This document shows positions 1-7,395 of a stretch of DNA of 11,238 nucleotides, one piece after another; within the stretch, counting starts at the first letter, position 1; each line of letters starts with the position of its first letter. The notes under the pieces are model-generated. The model saw only the letters and a list, made by a program, of their open reading frames with translations, did not search any database and was not told where the DNA came from. The stretch is from Chitinispirillaceae bacterium (GTDB taxonomy: Bacteria; Fibrobacterota; Chitinivibrionia; Chitinivibrionales; Chitinispirillaceae), in contig JAFGOU010000522.1 of the NCBI GenBank assembly GCA_016926315.1, positions 1 to 11,238 on the forward strand, written 5' to 3'. The translations under genes were made by a program, and so were the position numbers.

Positions 1-730
1 CGCTCAAGGACATAAAGTATGGCCTTGCCGATGGGAGGCTTTGGCCTGAGATCACCAAGCTGTTCAGTACACCAGGCGATGAGGGCATGGTACACCGGCG
101 CGCTTTTCTCCCTGCGCAGGGCAAGGCGATCGGCCGGTGTCAGGTTCTGCTCCCGGGCGGTTTTTTCCACCTCATAGAGCTGCCGGATGAGGTCAAGCGC
201 ATGGGAAGCGCGTTGTTTATCATTAGTCAATGATTTCTCGAACCCTCGCCTTGCATGATCCATGCACCCCGCAACGTGCGTTCGCCATTGATGATCGTCG
301 CGAACACCGGGCGGATATAACGGTTCGCGTAAAACTCAGGCGGCTTGTATTCAAGCTGTTCCGTGATCTTCTCCGCCACTTTTTCCATGCCCGTTGTATC
401 GAAATCCGGTTCAACCGGAATGTCGACCCGTGGAATGTGGGCGGGGATCTCTTCCCGGCCGTGCGGTGTCTTGTTCGCGTCAGGACAGGTGCGGGTATAG
501 GTAACGGTCTGTGTTTTCCGTGCAGGTGGCGTTGAGGGGGCATCGCCCAGCGGAAGGGTACATTGCGCATCGCTCGTCGGGATGACACGTTCCGATTTTG
601 TGCCGAACACCTGTCGCCTGAACCAGTCCAGTTGTCCTTGAAGGTCGGCGACCACGTCTTTCAGCGCAAGGACATCTCCTTTTAGCTGTCTGTTTTCGGC
701 CAGAATGTCGGCGATCGCTTCGTTCGTCAT
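1..730 (-). pseudogene. tnpC: IS66 transposase TnpC, internally deleted and frameshifted
   Basis: Two pieces of an IS66 DDE transposase lie in different frames. From the ATG at 730 the first piece has the leucine-zipper-like start (ENRQLKGDVLALKDVVADLQ), the FRRQVFGTKSE motif and the EQLEYKPPEFYANRYIRP segment. This is the N-terminal part of TnpC and runs to about 285. From about 282 to base 1, in another frame, comes the THVAGCMDHARRGFEKS block (family consensus HARRKF), then ALDLIRQLYEVEKTAREQN and LALRREKSAPV, all from the C-terminal half. The family member is about 500 residues long, so roughly 170-180 residues are missing at the junction, including the region holding the first two catalytic aspartates. 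The uninterrupted N-terminal frame stops at 227. The real C-terminus is outside the window. Confidence 0.85.
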
Positions 731-778
731 GGTGCGAAAAGAATATAATTCATAAAATATTGTATGTCAAGTACTTTC

Positions 779-1132
779 TTATCCGTATAATCGAAATCTT
801 TTTCTTTTTTTCACCGACTGCAGGTTTATGCCCGAAAGAATAAGGTGCAGGTCATCCCCGCTCAAGGTCACGCTCGTCATGTTTCCATCAAATAGCGGCA
901 TCTGAAAGGTGCCGGACTCAAGGCGTTTGTACCACACCCAGTAGCCGTCTCGGTCCCAGAAGAGCATCTTCAACTTGTCACGGCCACGGTTATAGAACAC
1001 GAAGAGCGTATCATCGACTGGATTATGGCCCATGTAATCCCGTGGTTCACCGCACAGTCCGTCGATCGACTTGCGCATGTCCGTCACCCGGGTCGATAAA
1101 AAGATGCGCGGGGGAAGGGGAAAGCCGGTCAT
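779..1132 (-). CDS. tnpB: IS66 Orf2 (TnpB)
   Basis: This 117-residue protein is a recognisable IS66 Orf2/TnpB accessory protein of normal length. Diagnostic stretches are VTDMRKSIDGLC near residues 16-27, DDTLFVFYNRGRDKLKML near 40-57, WDRDGYWVWYKRLE near 59-72 and the terminal LSGINLQSVKKRKRF. It is required for IS66 transposition, but its biochemical role is not established. Its ATG overlaps the TGA of the upstream tnpA frame in an ATGA, which suggests translational coupling, and tnpC starts 48 bp downstream. It is the only IS66 gene here that looks intact. Confidence 0.9.
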   Translation of the reverse strand: MTGFPLPPRIFLSTRVTDMRKSIDGLCGEPRDYMGHNPVDDTLFVFYNRGRDKLKMLFWDRDGYWVWYKRLESGTFQMPLFDGNMTSVTLSGDDLHLILSGINLQSVKKRKRFRLYG

Positions 1133-1478
1133 GGCACACCAGCCGCTGAAAACGTGTCGATGATCGCTTTGAATATTTCCTTATCAAAACCGCCGGGGAT
1201 ACGGACAACCGTTCCATCCCGGAGACAGACCTCGATAAACGGTTGGCCCTTATTATAAGAAGGAAGGACTGAAACCGGCAGAAACGACTCCCGGACAGGC
1301 AACGTCTTCTTGAGTGCAACATCCTTATGCGCAAGCCGCTTTTTCCAATGGTACCAGGTCCAGATGCTGATGCCGTGCTTCCGGCAAAAGCGGGCAAGAG
1401 GGATGGTTGTCGGGAGCGTTTTTGTAATAGGGTACGATAAAATGATGACCGATCAGCACCGTCGCGCTGCTGCGGCAT
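1129..1478 (-). pseudogene. tnpA: IS66 TnpA, frame-disrupted
   Basis: The minus-strand frame open from 1452 down to the TGA at 1131-1129 carries the TnpA helix-turn-helix LARFCRKHGISIWTWYHW followed by KKRL, and later PFIEVCLRDGTVVRIPGGFD, so this is the IS66 Orf1 protein. That frame has an in-frame TGA at 1455-1453 and no good start. The only well-placed start is an ATG at 1478 with GGAGG 5-6 bases upstream, but it reads in a frame that runs past the conserved block (MPQQRDGADRSSFYRTLLQ and on). A -1 shift somewhere between 1475 and 1400 is needed to join them. This is either an inactivating indel or, less likely, programmed frameshifting near the ACAAAAAC run. Confidence 0.7.
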
Positions 1479-1547
1479 GGATACCTCCGGGTTGAGTATG
1501 CGATAAATATCGCTCAAACCGGAGAATTTGTAAATACCCCGTTCGCC

Positions 1548-2288
1548 GTGGGCTTACCTTTGGCTGAAGCGTTTATCGCGGATACTTGCCTCAAACAGGA
1601 GATCGTTCCCGGAACACTGTCGATTCATGCAGATCATGGATCTTCTATGACATCAAGGCAGGTCGCTCACCTGCTCGCCGATCTGGACGTCGCCAAAACC
1701 CATTCCCGTCCCCATGTATCCAACGATAATTCTTACTCGGAATCCGCGTTCAAAACCCTCAAATATCGGCCAAATTTCCCGGACAGGTTCGGATCAATTC
1801 AAGATTCCCGCTGCTTCTGCTGGCCGTTCTTTCACTGGTACAACGATGAACATCACCATGCCGGTATCGCCATGTTTACCCCCTACGAAGTCCACTATGG
1901 ACTCGTAGAACAGGTCGCAGCACAACGACAAAAAACCTTGTTGGAGGCGTATCGCAATAATCCCGAACGCTTCACCAAGGGAGCCCCAGTTGTCAACCTA
2001 CCACCAAAGGAGGTCTGGATCAACAATCCCAATGTCAAAGAACAGCAGCAAAACCATAGCTTAATCACCAACCATCAACTGTCTCATTTTTATTTACAAG
2101 TTTCGAAGAGGCTGGGCGGCACGCCCTTGCACCGGCAACACTCGTGCACTACCGTACCAGATACGAACACCTTATCGCCTCTGGCTATCGTGCGAATCCC
2201 CCCCCCCACCAAGGAAAGACGCAAGCCTGGACAGCGGGGGCTTCTCAAGCAATCGATTCCGCCGATCGCATGGTTTGCGAACGCATGA
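1548..2288 (+). pseudogene. IS3-family transposase OrfB, N-terminus lost, C-terminus run-on
   Basis: The open frame encodes the end of an IS3-family integrase-core transposase. Family blocks seen are LAEAFIADTC, the catalytic HADHGSSMTS (Asp29), KTHSRPHVSNDNSYSE (Glu65, giving the D-35-E spacing), FKTLKYRPNFPDRFGS, FHWYNDEHHHAGI and VWINNPN near the natural end. The first catalytic aspartate and everything before it are missing. Codons before 1558 derive from the inserted IS66 end, so the GTG at 1548 is not a native start. The IS3 protein should end shortly after VWINNP, near 2040-2070. The rest of the frame (to 2288) is read-through into the neighbouring IS66-type remnant. The other half of the gene would lie beyond the left edge if the IS66 copy split it. 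Confidence 0.85.
1558..2098 (+). mobile_element. IS3-family element, 3' portion
   Basis: The left limit is the IS66 end at 1557/1558. The right limit is uncertain. AACTGTCTCATTTTTATT at about 2078-2095 resembles the terminal sequence found after orfB in several IS3-family elements, and from about 2105 the sequence codes for a different transposase. I place the end near the CA at 2097-2098. No second inverted repeat is available in the window to confirm it. Confidence 0.5.
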
Positions 2289-2334
2289 CGCAGGGAAATC
2301 GTCTGCCTCCGAAATATCAATACCTATCAGTCAG
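2105..2334 (+). pseudogene. Fragment of a second IS66-type transposase (TnpC)
   Basis: Read in the second plus frame, 2105-2200 gives EEAGRHALAPATLVHY, RTRYEHLIASGYRANPPP, the segment in which IS66-type TnpC proteins read 'ARYDALLAAGLAANPPPP'. After the C10 run (2198-2207) the match continues in another frame as KERRKPGQRGLLKQS (family: RGRPKQS). Another frame change follows, to LRTHDAGKSSASEISIP (family: LRxHxAxxLRFxxDxxxPF). So it is a short piece from the C-terminal half with at least two frameshifts. It belongs to a different IS66 subgroup from the copy at 1-1557 and lies on the opposite strand. It stops right beside the end of the next gene. Assignment is by pattern recognition, not alignment. 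Confidence 0.65.
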
Positions 2335-3888
2335 TCATTTTCTCGCCCCCCGGCGTAGAGCGTCTTCCCTAAGCTCATCGCTTCCGGGCATTGGTTCACC
2401 GAGGTAGTGAAGCATGACCTCCGCATCGCCTGCCAGGGGGGAGCCGGGTGCGTTCTTCAACACCCACTGATAATTCACCTCGGCAAGGCCAGGCTGGCCA
2501 AGATAGCGGTCGTAGATGAAACCAACGGCAAACATGGCCCTGGATCGATCGATTACATCACGTGTGCGCATAAGATAACGGCGATAGTTCGCAATCGCTT
2601 CGTTACAGTATTCGGGCTTTTCTGCCTGGATTGCCGCAAGTTCAAAAAGCGCCCTTGTTCCCTGCGGTGTAAATACATAGTTGGCGGCAAGGATGCTGTA
2701 GGCGGTAGCGGCCTCGGATTCATTCCCTGCATCGTGCAGTGAATCCGCGGTTGTTGCGAGCAACTCCGGATCCTGCCCTTTTTCATCACGCCATTCACTC
2801 TGTATAAAACGTACCCGTAAACCTCGTCGCAGGGGAAAGATAAGACTGTCGTAGGTTATCGTCATCTGTGCCCGCGCAATCGCGGTCAGATGATTTTTCC
2901 ATGCTGGAGTATCAACGATCCTTTCAATATTACCGACTTTGTCAAACCAGGAAAAACGCGCCATGGCGGTGTCGACCGGCGCGGACCTTATTGTCTCAGG
3001 CACCAGGTGGTCATTGATGTATCGCTGCGCGACCTCGATTTTCCACGCCCATGCAAGGGTCTTCTTCACCTCGTGCCGGTCGAGAAATCCGGACGACGTC
3101 GCCCTGTCGCTGAACAGCTTCCACTGCGCAAGTGACCGGGTGAAGGGGGCGGGGTCTTTTTCAAACGCCCTCCGCTCCTGAGGAGCGAGAATCACCGCCG
3201 CGGATCGCAGGTCCTTTTCATGGATCAGCCCTTTGATCTCCTTTGCGCCCCTGACCACTTGAGGAAACGGTTTCCCATACTTTTCCCGGTAAAACTTTTT
3301 CAAAAAATAGTCCTGGTAACCATCGGTTAAAAATCGGTGGAACGCGCCGGAACCGTTCAAATCCGGCGACCCGGAATCCGGGGCATAGGTGGTTTGAAAC
3401 AGCTTTCGCGCCACTCCGAACCAGACCGAATCGAACGGGAGAATTTTGTTTTCACCGGATATTCCGGTATCGCCTTCCTTCCGGAACTCCTTTTGATGAT
3501 CATCATAATAGCGCCTGAGTTCGGCATCGGTATGCCCCAGCCTCTTCTGCAGCACGTCAATAGCATACATTCGCGAAGTAAGGTATCGTCTTTTCCATTG
3601 CCACGGCCTGCCGTAGTGCAAGAAGAAATATTCCGGGTCCCACCGGACCTTTTTATAAATCGCCATTGTTTCCAGGACCCCGGCGACCGGATCCTGCCCA
3701 ACCAGTCTGAAGCTATCCGATGACGCCGGCGAGAAACGGGCAACCACACCGAATGCCTCGACGTCCAACCTGGTAATGGCGGAGTATCCGGCATAGGCCA
3801 GAGTGTCGTTCTCATGCGTCGTTAAAACGCAGCGGCCAAACAGGGCCATTGCAAGCGCGGCCGTTGCAGCCGCCATCAATCGTTTCAT
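2335..3888 (-). CDS. SurA-like/TPR periplasmic protein
   Basis: The 517-residue product begins with a signal peptide (MKRLMAAATAALAMALFG); no good lipobox surrounds Cys20. After it comes NDTLAYAGYSAITRLDVEAF, which resembles the opening strand-helix of SurA/PpiC-type chaperone-isomerases, and LGHTDAELRRYYDDHQKEF near residues 117-135, typical of their helical N-domain. No parvulin active-site block is visible. Residues about 373-497 form TPR-like helical pairs (ADSLHDAGNESEAATAYSIL; IANYRRYL; AEVNYQWVLKNAPGS). By inference it acts in envelope protein folding or as an assembly scaffold in the periplasm. The start is supported by AAAGGA 7 bases before the ATG. The gene follows the GH43-CBM6 gene but is separated by a strong hairpin, so it probably has its own promoter in 3889-3925. 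Its stop lies against the IS66-type remnant, so its last residues may not be ancestral. Confidence 0.6.
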   Translation of the reverse strand: MKRLMAAATAALAMALFGRCVLTTHENDTLAYAGYSAITRLDVEAFGVVARFSPASSDSFRLVGQDPVAGVLETMAIYKKVRWDPEYFFLHYGRPWQWKRRYLTSRMYAIDVLQKRLGHTDAELRRYYDDHQKEFRKEGDTGISGENKILPFDSVWFGVARKLFQTTYAPDSGSPDLNGSGAFHRFLTDGYQDYFLKKFYREKYGKPFPQVVRGAKEIKGLIHEKDLRSAAVILAPQERRAFEKDPAPFTRSLAQWKLFSDRATSSGFLDRHEVKKTLAWAWKIEVAQRYINDHLVPETIRSAPVDTAMARFSWFDKVGNIERIVDTPAWKNHLTAIARAQMTITYDSLIFPLRRGLRVRFIQSEWRDEKGQDPELLATTADSLHDAGNESEAATAYSILAANYVFTPQGTRALFELAAIQAEKPEYCNEAIANYRRYLMRTRDVIDRSRAMFAVGFIYDRYLGQPGLAEVNYQWVLKNAPGSPLAGDAEVMLHYLGEPMPGSDELREDALRRGARK

Positions 3889-3925
3889 CGGTAATCCTTT
3901 ATTTCCGCCTTGGAAAATACTACAA

Positions 3926-3953
3926 AGGGATGATTCGTTACCGAATCATCCCT
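3926..3953 (-). terminator. Hairpin terminator after the GH43-CBM6 gene
   Basis: GGGATGATTCG (3927-3937) and CGAATCATCCC (3942-3952) form a perfect 11-bp stem with a four-base loop, and A3926/T3953 adds a pair. Read on the minus strand it lies about 30 bases after the stop of the GH43-CBM6 gene and is followed by TTTGTAGTATTTT, a broken T-tract. It separates the porin/GH43 unit from the SurA-like gene. Because the tract is imperfect, partial read-through is possible. Confidence 0.75.
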
Positions 3954-3984
3954 GAAGGTTTTTAACCGTTTCGGACTGCCGAAG

Positions 3985-5706
3985 TTAATACATGAACGGT
4001 ATCCGCAGCTCACCGCTCTGCAAACTAACGGAGAGCAGGTAATTTCCGGAGGCGAGCATTCCGGATTTCACGGTCACGATCAGACCATTCGTACCGACGC
4101 TTCCTTGGATCGCTCCGGCAATCTCTTTACCCGAAAGGTTGAACAACCGGACCGGTGAACGGGCCATGTTTTCCGGAACCGTGATGGAAAAAACATTTCT
4201 GCTCGTCCGTTTCCAGGCTATTCCGGATTCGCTTTGTACGGCCGCGACAGTCTTCACTTCCGGAGACGAAACAAACTTGACCCAGTTGATATCGTAGGTA
4301 TTGGTTCCCGATGTGGTGAAGGTGAGAAACAGGTTGTGCCTGCCGGTGGTCCGGTTTGCGAGATTTCCGGTCTGCGTTGCCCATGAAGTCTTGTTCCCCG
4401 TGGCGGTAATGTTGATGGTGCCGAGCGGTGTTGCCGTGGCTGATCCAACGCGCACGATGATGGTGCCGGTACCGGTGCCGGCCACCCGCACCATCATGCT
4501 TGTGGGACCGGCATGGCCGGCGGGTGGCGTAAAGTCGACGCTGTCGTATCTAACGGTCGCATTATTCGCGATATTGGTGACATACCAGCTTGCCTTGGCT
4601 TCCGTGGTATTCGCATTGTATGACCACGCGGCAGACGCCGCGCCGGTAATCACGCCACGGTCTACCTGAATCGAGTCGGAATACGCGTTCGGTACCCCGA
4701 CACCGCGATTGGTCTTGGGGATACCGGTGGTGGCGTTTGCTCTGTAGATGGTGCCATCGGCGTTATAGGTCAGGTACTCGATGGCAGAGCAGCGTTCGGT
4801 ACCAAATATTTGCCCGCCAAACGTCAAGCCATGGTGAAAAATATAGGTCTGTCCTTTGAACTCACAGGCGCCTGAGTGGATCGTGAACTCCGACGGAGAG
4901 TTGTTCTGGCTGAAAATCTGCCCGCGGTAGGTCCAGGGGCCGTTTCGATTCGTTGCCGTGGAATAGGCGATGATCTCGTTGCCACTGCCCGGAACCTGGG
5001 CGAACACCAGGTAGTACATATTTCCGCGCTTCCACATCCATGTGCCTTCGCGGTAGCCGGAAGGCGTGCCTGAACCCGGGTTCTGAATGCAGTTATTGAT
5101 GTCACCGGTGATCCGGGTAGCGCTGTCGTTCATCTGGACAAAGCCAAGCGCGCTCCCGTTCTGGTGGCGGTAGGACATCCAGACCGTGGAGTCGGTGGGG
5201 TCGATGAAAACAAACGGGTCAATCACGTTCCTTACCGATCCGGGGAGGGGATTGCCCGCGATGTACGGCCCCACCGGATTGTCGCAGGTTGCCATAAAGT
5301 TGTAGAAATACCCGTCCGTATGAGTTGCCGGAACGGTCAGCCGATATTTGCCTTTGAGGTAAACCACATGCGGCGCCCATAACTTATGCACGTTATGGTT
5401 CGCCCACGGCACGCGGTCTTCATCGAGGGAAACGCCTTCATCCTTCCAGTGAAACATGTCCTCGGAGGAGTAACAGTGGATCGTATCGATCGGATAGGTT
5501 CCTGATCCGCCGATGATATCCTGAGTGGTGTAGAAATAGACCTTGGTCTTGCCGTTATACGTGAAAACGGTAGGTGCCGGGTCCGCGGTAGGATGCGGCA
5601 ACGGCACCGAGGACCCGTTGATGAAGCAGTTGTCGGCGTGGACTGCCACGCCAAACATACACGTCGCGATCAGCACAGCGGCTCTCGAAGCGATCGTTTT
5701 TTTCAT
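3985..5706 (-). CDS. Secreted GH43 hydrolase with CBM6 and C-terminal sorting-type module
   Basis: This is a 573-residue, three-part secreted enzyme. A signal peptide (MKKTIASRAAVLIATCMFGVAVHA) precedes a five-bladed GH43 catalytic domain to about residue 335. Its three acidic residues are visible: the general base Asp42 in TADPAPTVF, Asp163 in NVIDPFVFID and the general acid Glu220 in YREGTWMWKR. Residues about 370-480 look like a CBM6 xylan/arabinan-binding beta-sandwich (VRYDSVDFTPPAG ... TYDINWVKF). The last ~75 residues (SPVRLFNLSGKEIAG ... GNYLLSV) form a short sorting-type tail. GH43 covers beta-xylosidases, arabinofuranosidases and arabinanases; CBM6 favours arabinoxylan or xylan side-chain removal, but the substrate cannot be fixed from sequence. 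I chose the ATG at 5706 over the one at 5718 because GGGAG (5716-5712) is correctly spaced for it, while 5718 has no ribosome site. Confidence 0.88.
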   Translation of the reverse strand: MKKTIASRAAVLIATCMFGVAVHADNCFINGSSVPLPHPTADPAPTVFTYNGKTKVYFYTTQDIIGGSGTYPIDTIHCYSSEDMFHWKDEGVSLDEDRVPWANHNVHKLWAPHVVYLKGKYRLTVPATHTDGYFYNFMATCDNPVGPYIAGNPLPGSVRNVIDPFVFIDPTDSTVWMSYRHQNGSALGFVQMNDSATRITGDINNCIQNPGSGTPSGYREGTWMWKRGNMYYLVFAQVPGSGNEIIAYSTATNRNGPWTYRGQIFSQNNSPSEFTIHSGACEFKGQTYIFHHGLTFGGQIFGTERCSAIEYLTYNADGTIYRANATTGIPKTNRGVGVPNAYSDSIQVDRGVITGAASAAWSYNANTTEAKASWYVTNIANNATVRYDSVDFTPPAGHAGPTSMMVRVAGTGTGTIIVRVGSATATPLGTINITATGNKTSWATQTGNLANRTTGRHNLFLTFTTSGTNTYDINWVKFVSSPEVKTVAAVQSESGIAWKRTSRNVFSITVPENMARSPVRLFNLSGKEIAGAIQGSVGTNGLIVTVKSGMLASGNYLLSVSLQSGELRIPFMY

Positions 5707-5711
5707 GGAGT

Positions 5712-5716
5712 CTCCC
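5712..5716 (-). promoter_or_regulatory. Ribosome binding site choosing the GH43-CBM6 start
   Basis: GGGAG lies five bases upstream of the ATG at 5706 and overlaps the alternative in-frame ATG at 5718. This placement makes the downstream start, which opens directly into the MKK signal peptide, the likely one. Confidence 0.6.
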
Positions 5717-5722
5717 ATCTTT

Positions 5723-5752
5723 TTAAAAAATTGTTTGTGTTGACAAGTTCAT
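5723..5752 (-). other. Possible 9-codon leader ORF
   Basis: On the minus strand AAAGGA sits four to five bases before an ATG at 5752, which opens a nine-residue frame (MNLSTQTIF) ending in TAA at 5725-5723, five bases before the ATG at 5718. It fills most of the gap between the porin stop and the GH43-CBM6 start. It could couple or tune translation of the downstream enzyme, or be chance in an A/T-rich gap. Confidence 0.2.
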
Positions 5753-5784
5753 GTGTTCCTTTGGTGATTCACCTTTCGTGACGG

Positions 5785-7248
5785 TTAAAAATCATAGCCG
5801 AACTTGAGCATCCAGTACCACTGCTTGTCCTTAATAAGCGCCTCCTCCTGGTCGATGGACTGCGCGAGCGATGTCTGGACGCGGCTGTGATCACGGGCGA
5901 TCTGGGAGGTGATGCTGAGATTGCCGAGCAGGGTCTTTTTCAGATACAGTGACCATTTCCACTGCGCAGCGCCGCCGTAATAATACTCCTTTGAGTAGGT
6001 GCCGTCGCCTCCCGAAACCCGGGAACCGTTGGGCTCTCCGCCGTTCAACTGGGGATCATAGGGAACAGGCAGCCGCATCATGCCCAGGCCCTGGGTGACG
6101 ACCGGCGACCGGTTGGCGTATTTTTTGCCGTAGTATTCCAGTTCGAGTGCCAAGACGTCAATAATCTTGAAGGCGGGGAGATTAAGCCCCATCATGACGG
6201 GCATTTTTTGCATGAGCTTTTCATACCCGAATTCGTTGACCGGCAGCATGTTCCAGTTCGGGTCCGGGTCCGGGTTGGCCGGGTAGTTTTTGACCCCGAG
6301 GACAATAGCCTCTGCATAGAGTTTCAGGTCTTCCGCGCCGAAGATATCGAGTCCCAGAAGCGGCTTGGGGTCGAAGGCGAACCGCGCCATAAGCTTGGTG
6401 CCCGCGAAGGTGTAGAAGAGCGTATCCTCGTGCAGCGGGTCGTTTTTGTCAAAGTAGTAGTTCGGCGCATACGGGGTCTGTCCGGGTACCACCACGTTGG
6501 TCTGGTAATACTTCGGCTGTGTATAGTCGTTGTTGACCGGCAGGCAGTGATACAACTGAATTCCGCCGCCGATGTTCAATACGCCGTCGCCCAGTGTCGC
6601 GTCGGTGAGCCACGTGAGCGAAAAGTCATTCATCGGGTAGAGATACAGTTCAGTGGTGAGAAACAAATCATTGTGCCACATGCCCAGGAAGTCGCTGCTT
6701 ACCCGGAATCCGGCGAGCGGTGCGTTGGCGAAATCGAATCCGTCGGAATAGATGTATCCGGGATAACACCCGGTACGGAACATGTACTCGCCGAGGTTTC
6801 TTGCCTCACGGTTATATTTGAACGGAAAATAGCCGATATGAAGATCGGCCAGAGAATCCTCCGGGTCTGGGCTGCATTTGACCGTCATTTTCGCCTGATC
6901 GATCCAGAGCGCTATCGCCGCGCCTTTGCTGACCCGAGCCGGATCGATAAGCATACTGTCGGGAAACGTATTGTACGAGAGCCAGCCGTCGATGCCGAGC
7001 GCACCCTTCAACCGGGGGTGAAACTGGCTGCGCAATCCTATGCCAACCATGTTATTCTGGATCCACTGGTTGGAAAGCTCATGACCCTTGACCCCATACT
7101 TGTAGTTGGCGAACTGTCCCGATTGCATCCAGGCATGTCCGTAAAACTCCAGGTTTTCCTGTCCCTCATCGGAAAAACAGAAATGTCCCCAGGCAAGCGT
7201 CAGTGCTATAGCCAGCGATTGAAACAAGGTCGTTCTTATTTTACCCAT
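5785..7248 (-). CDS. Outer-membrane beta-barrel (porin-like) protein
   Basis: The 487-residue product has a signal peptide (SLAIALTLAWGHFCFS, cleavage around residue 26), then many amphipathic, aromatic-rich strand candidates such as LEFYGHAWMQSGQFANY, NDLFLTTELYLYPMN and WKWSLYLKKTLLGNLSITS. It ends in QWYWMLKFGYDF; a terminal aromatic residue after alternating hydrophobic positions is the usual barrel-assembly signal. I recognise no named family. It is probably the first gene of a two-gene unit with the GH43-CBM6 enzyme (78 bp between its stop and the ATG at 5706), which suggests a channel or surface protein for oligosaccharide uptake; this is inference. The ATG is preceded by AAGGGAGAT about eight bases upstream. 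The A/T-rich stretch 7286-7330 is the likely promoter region. A long plus-strand frame across it is a codon shadow. Confidence 0.72.
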   Translation of the reverse strand: MGKIRTTLFQSLAIALTLAWGHFCFSDEGQENLEFYGHAWMQSGQFANYKYGVKGHELSNQWIQNNMVGIGLRSQFHPRLKGALGIDGWLSYNTFPDSMLIDPARVSKGAAIALWIDQAKMTVKCSPDPEDSLADLHIGYFPFKYNREARNLGEYMFRTGCYPGYIYSDGFDFANAPLAGFRVSSDFLGMWHNDLFLTTELYLYPMNDFSLTWLTDATLGDGVLNIGGGIQLYHCLPVNNDYTQPKYYQTNVVVPGQTPYAPNYYFDKNDPLHEDTLFYTFAGTKLMARFAFDPKPLLGLDIFGAEDLKLYAEAIVLGVKNYPANPDPDPNWNMLPVNEFGYEKLMQKMPVMMGLNLPAFKIIDVLALELEYYGKKYANRSPVVTQGLGMMRLPVPYDPQLNGGEPNGSRVSGGDGTYSKEYYYGGAAQWKWSLYLKKTLLGNLSITSQIARDHSRVQTSLAQSIDQEEALIKDKQWYWMLKFGYDF

Positions 7249-7395
7249 AGGTGATCTCCCTTACGTTTCAGATTCAAAACCTGTTCTTAGAATAATATAT
7301 AAAATTTTTATCTCACTTTTTCGTAAATCATAAAGGTTTCAAACAAACTGTACCTAAGATGAGTACTGCTGATCCCCACCAGACCTCTCTTTTAT

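Larger units (their letters stand above)
1..1557 (-). mobile_element. IS66-family insertion sequence, decayed, one end in window
   Basis: The order tnpA-tnpB-tnpC on the minus strand is the standard IS66 layout. The upstream end is placed at 1557 because the minus strand there begins GTAAGCCCACGGCG, and IS66-family ends characteristically start with GTAA; this lies about 80 bp before the tnpA start, a usual distance. Exactly beyond this point the plus strand continues as IS3 transposase sequence, which supports the boundary. The other end lies left of base 1, so the inverted repeat partner and the expected 8-bp target duplication (1558-1565 would be one copy) cannot be checked. tnpA is frame-broken and tnpC is internally deleted, so the copy cannot move on its own. 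Confidence 0.75.

Noticed and set aside
6208..7254. A 348-codon open frame on the plus strand
   Set aside because: It lies fully antisense to the porin-like gene, has no signal, ribosome site or family motif, and arises from the codon usage of the opposite strand.
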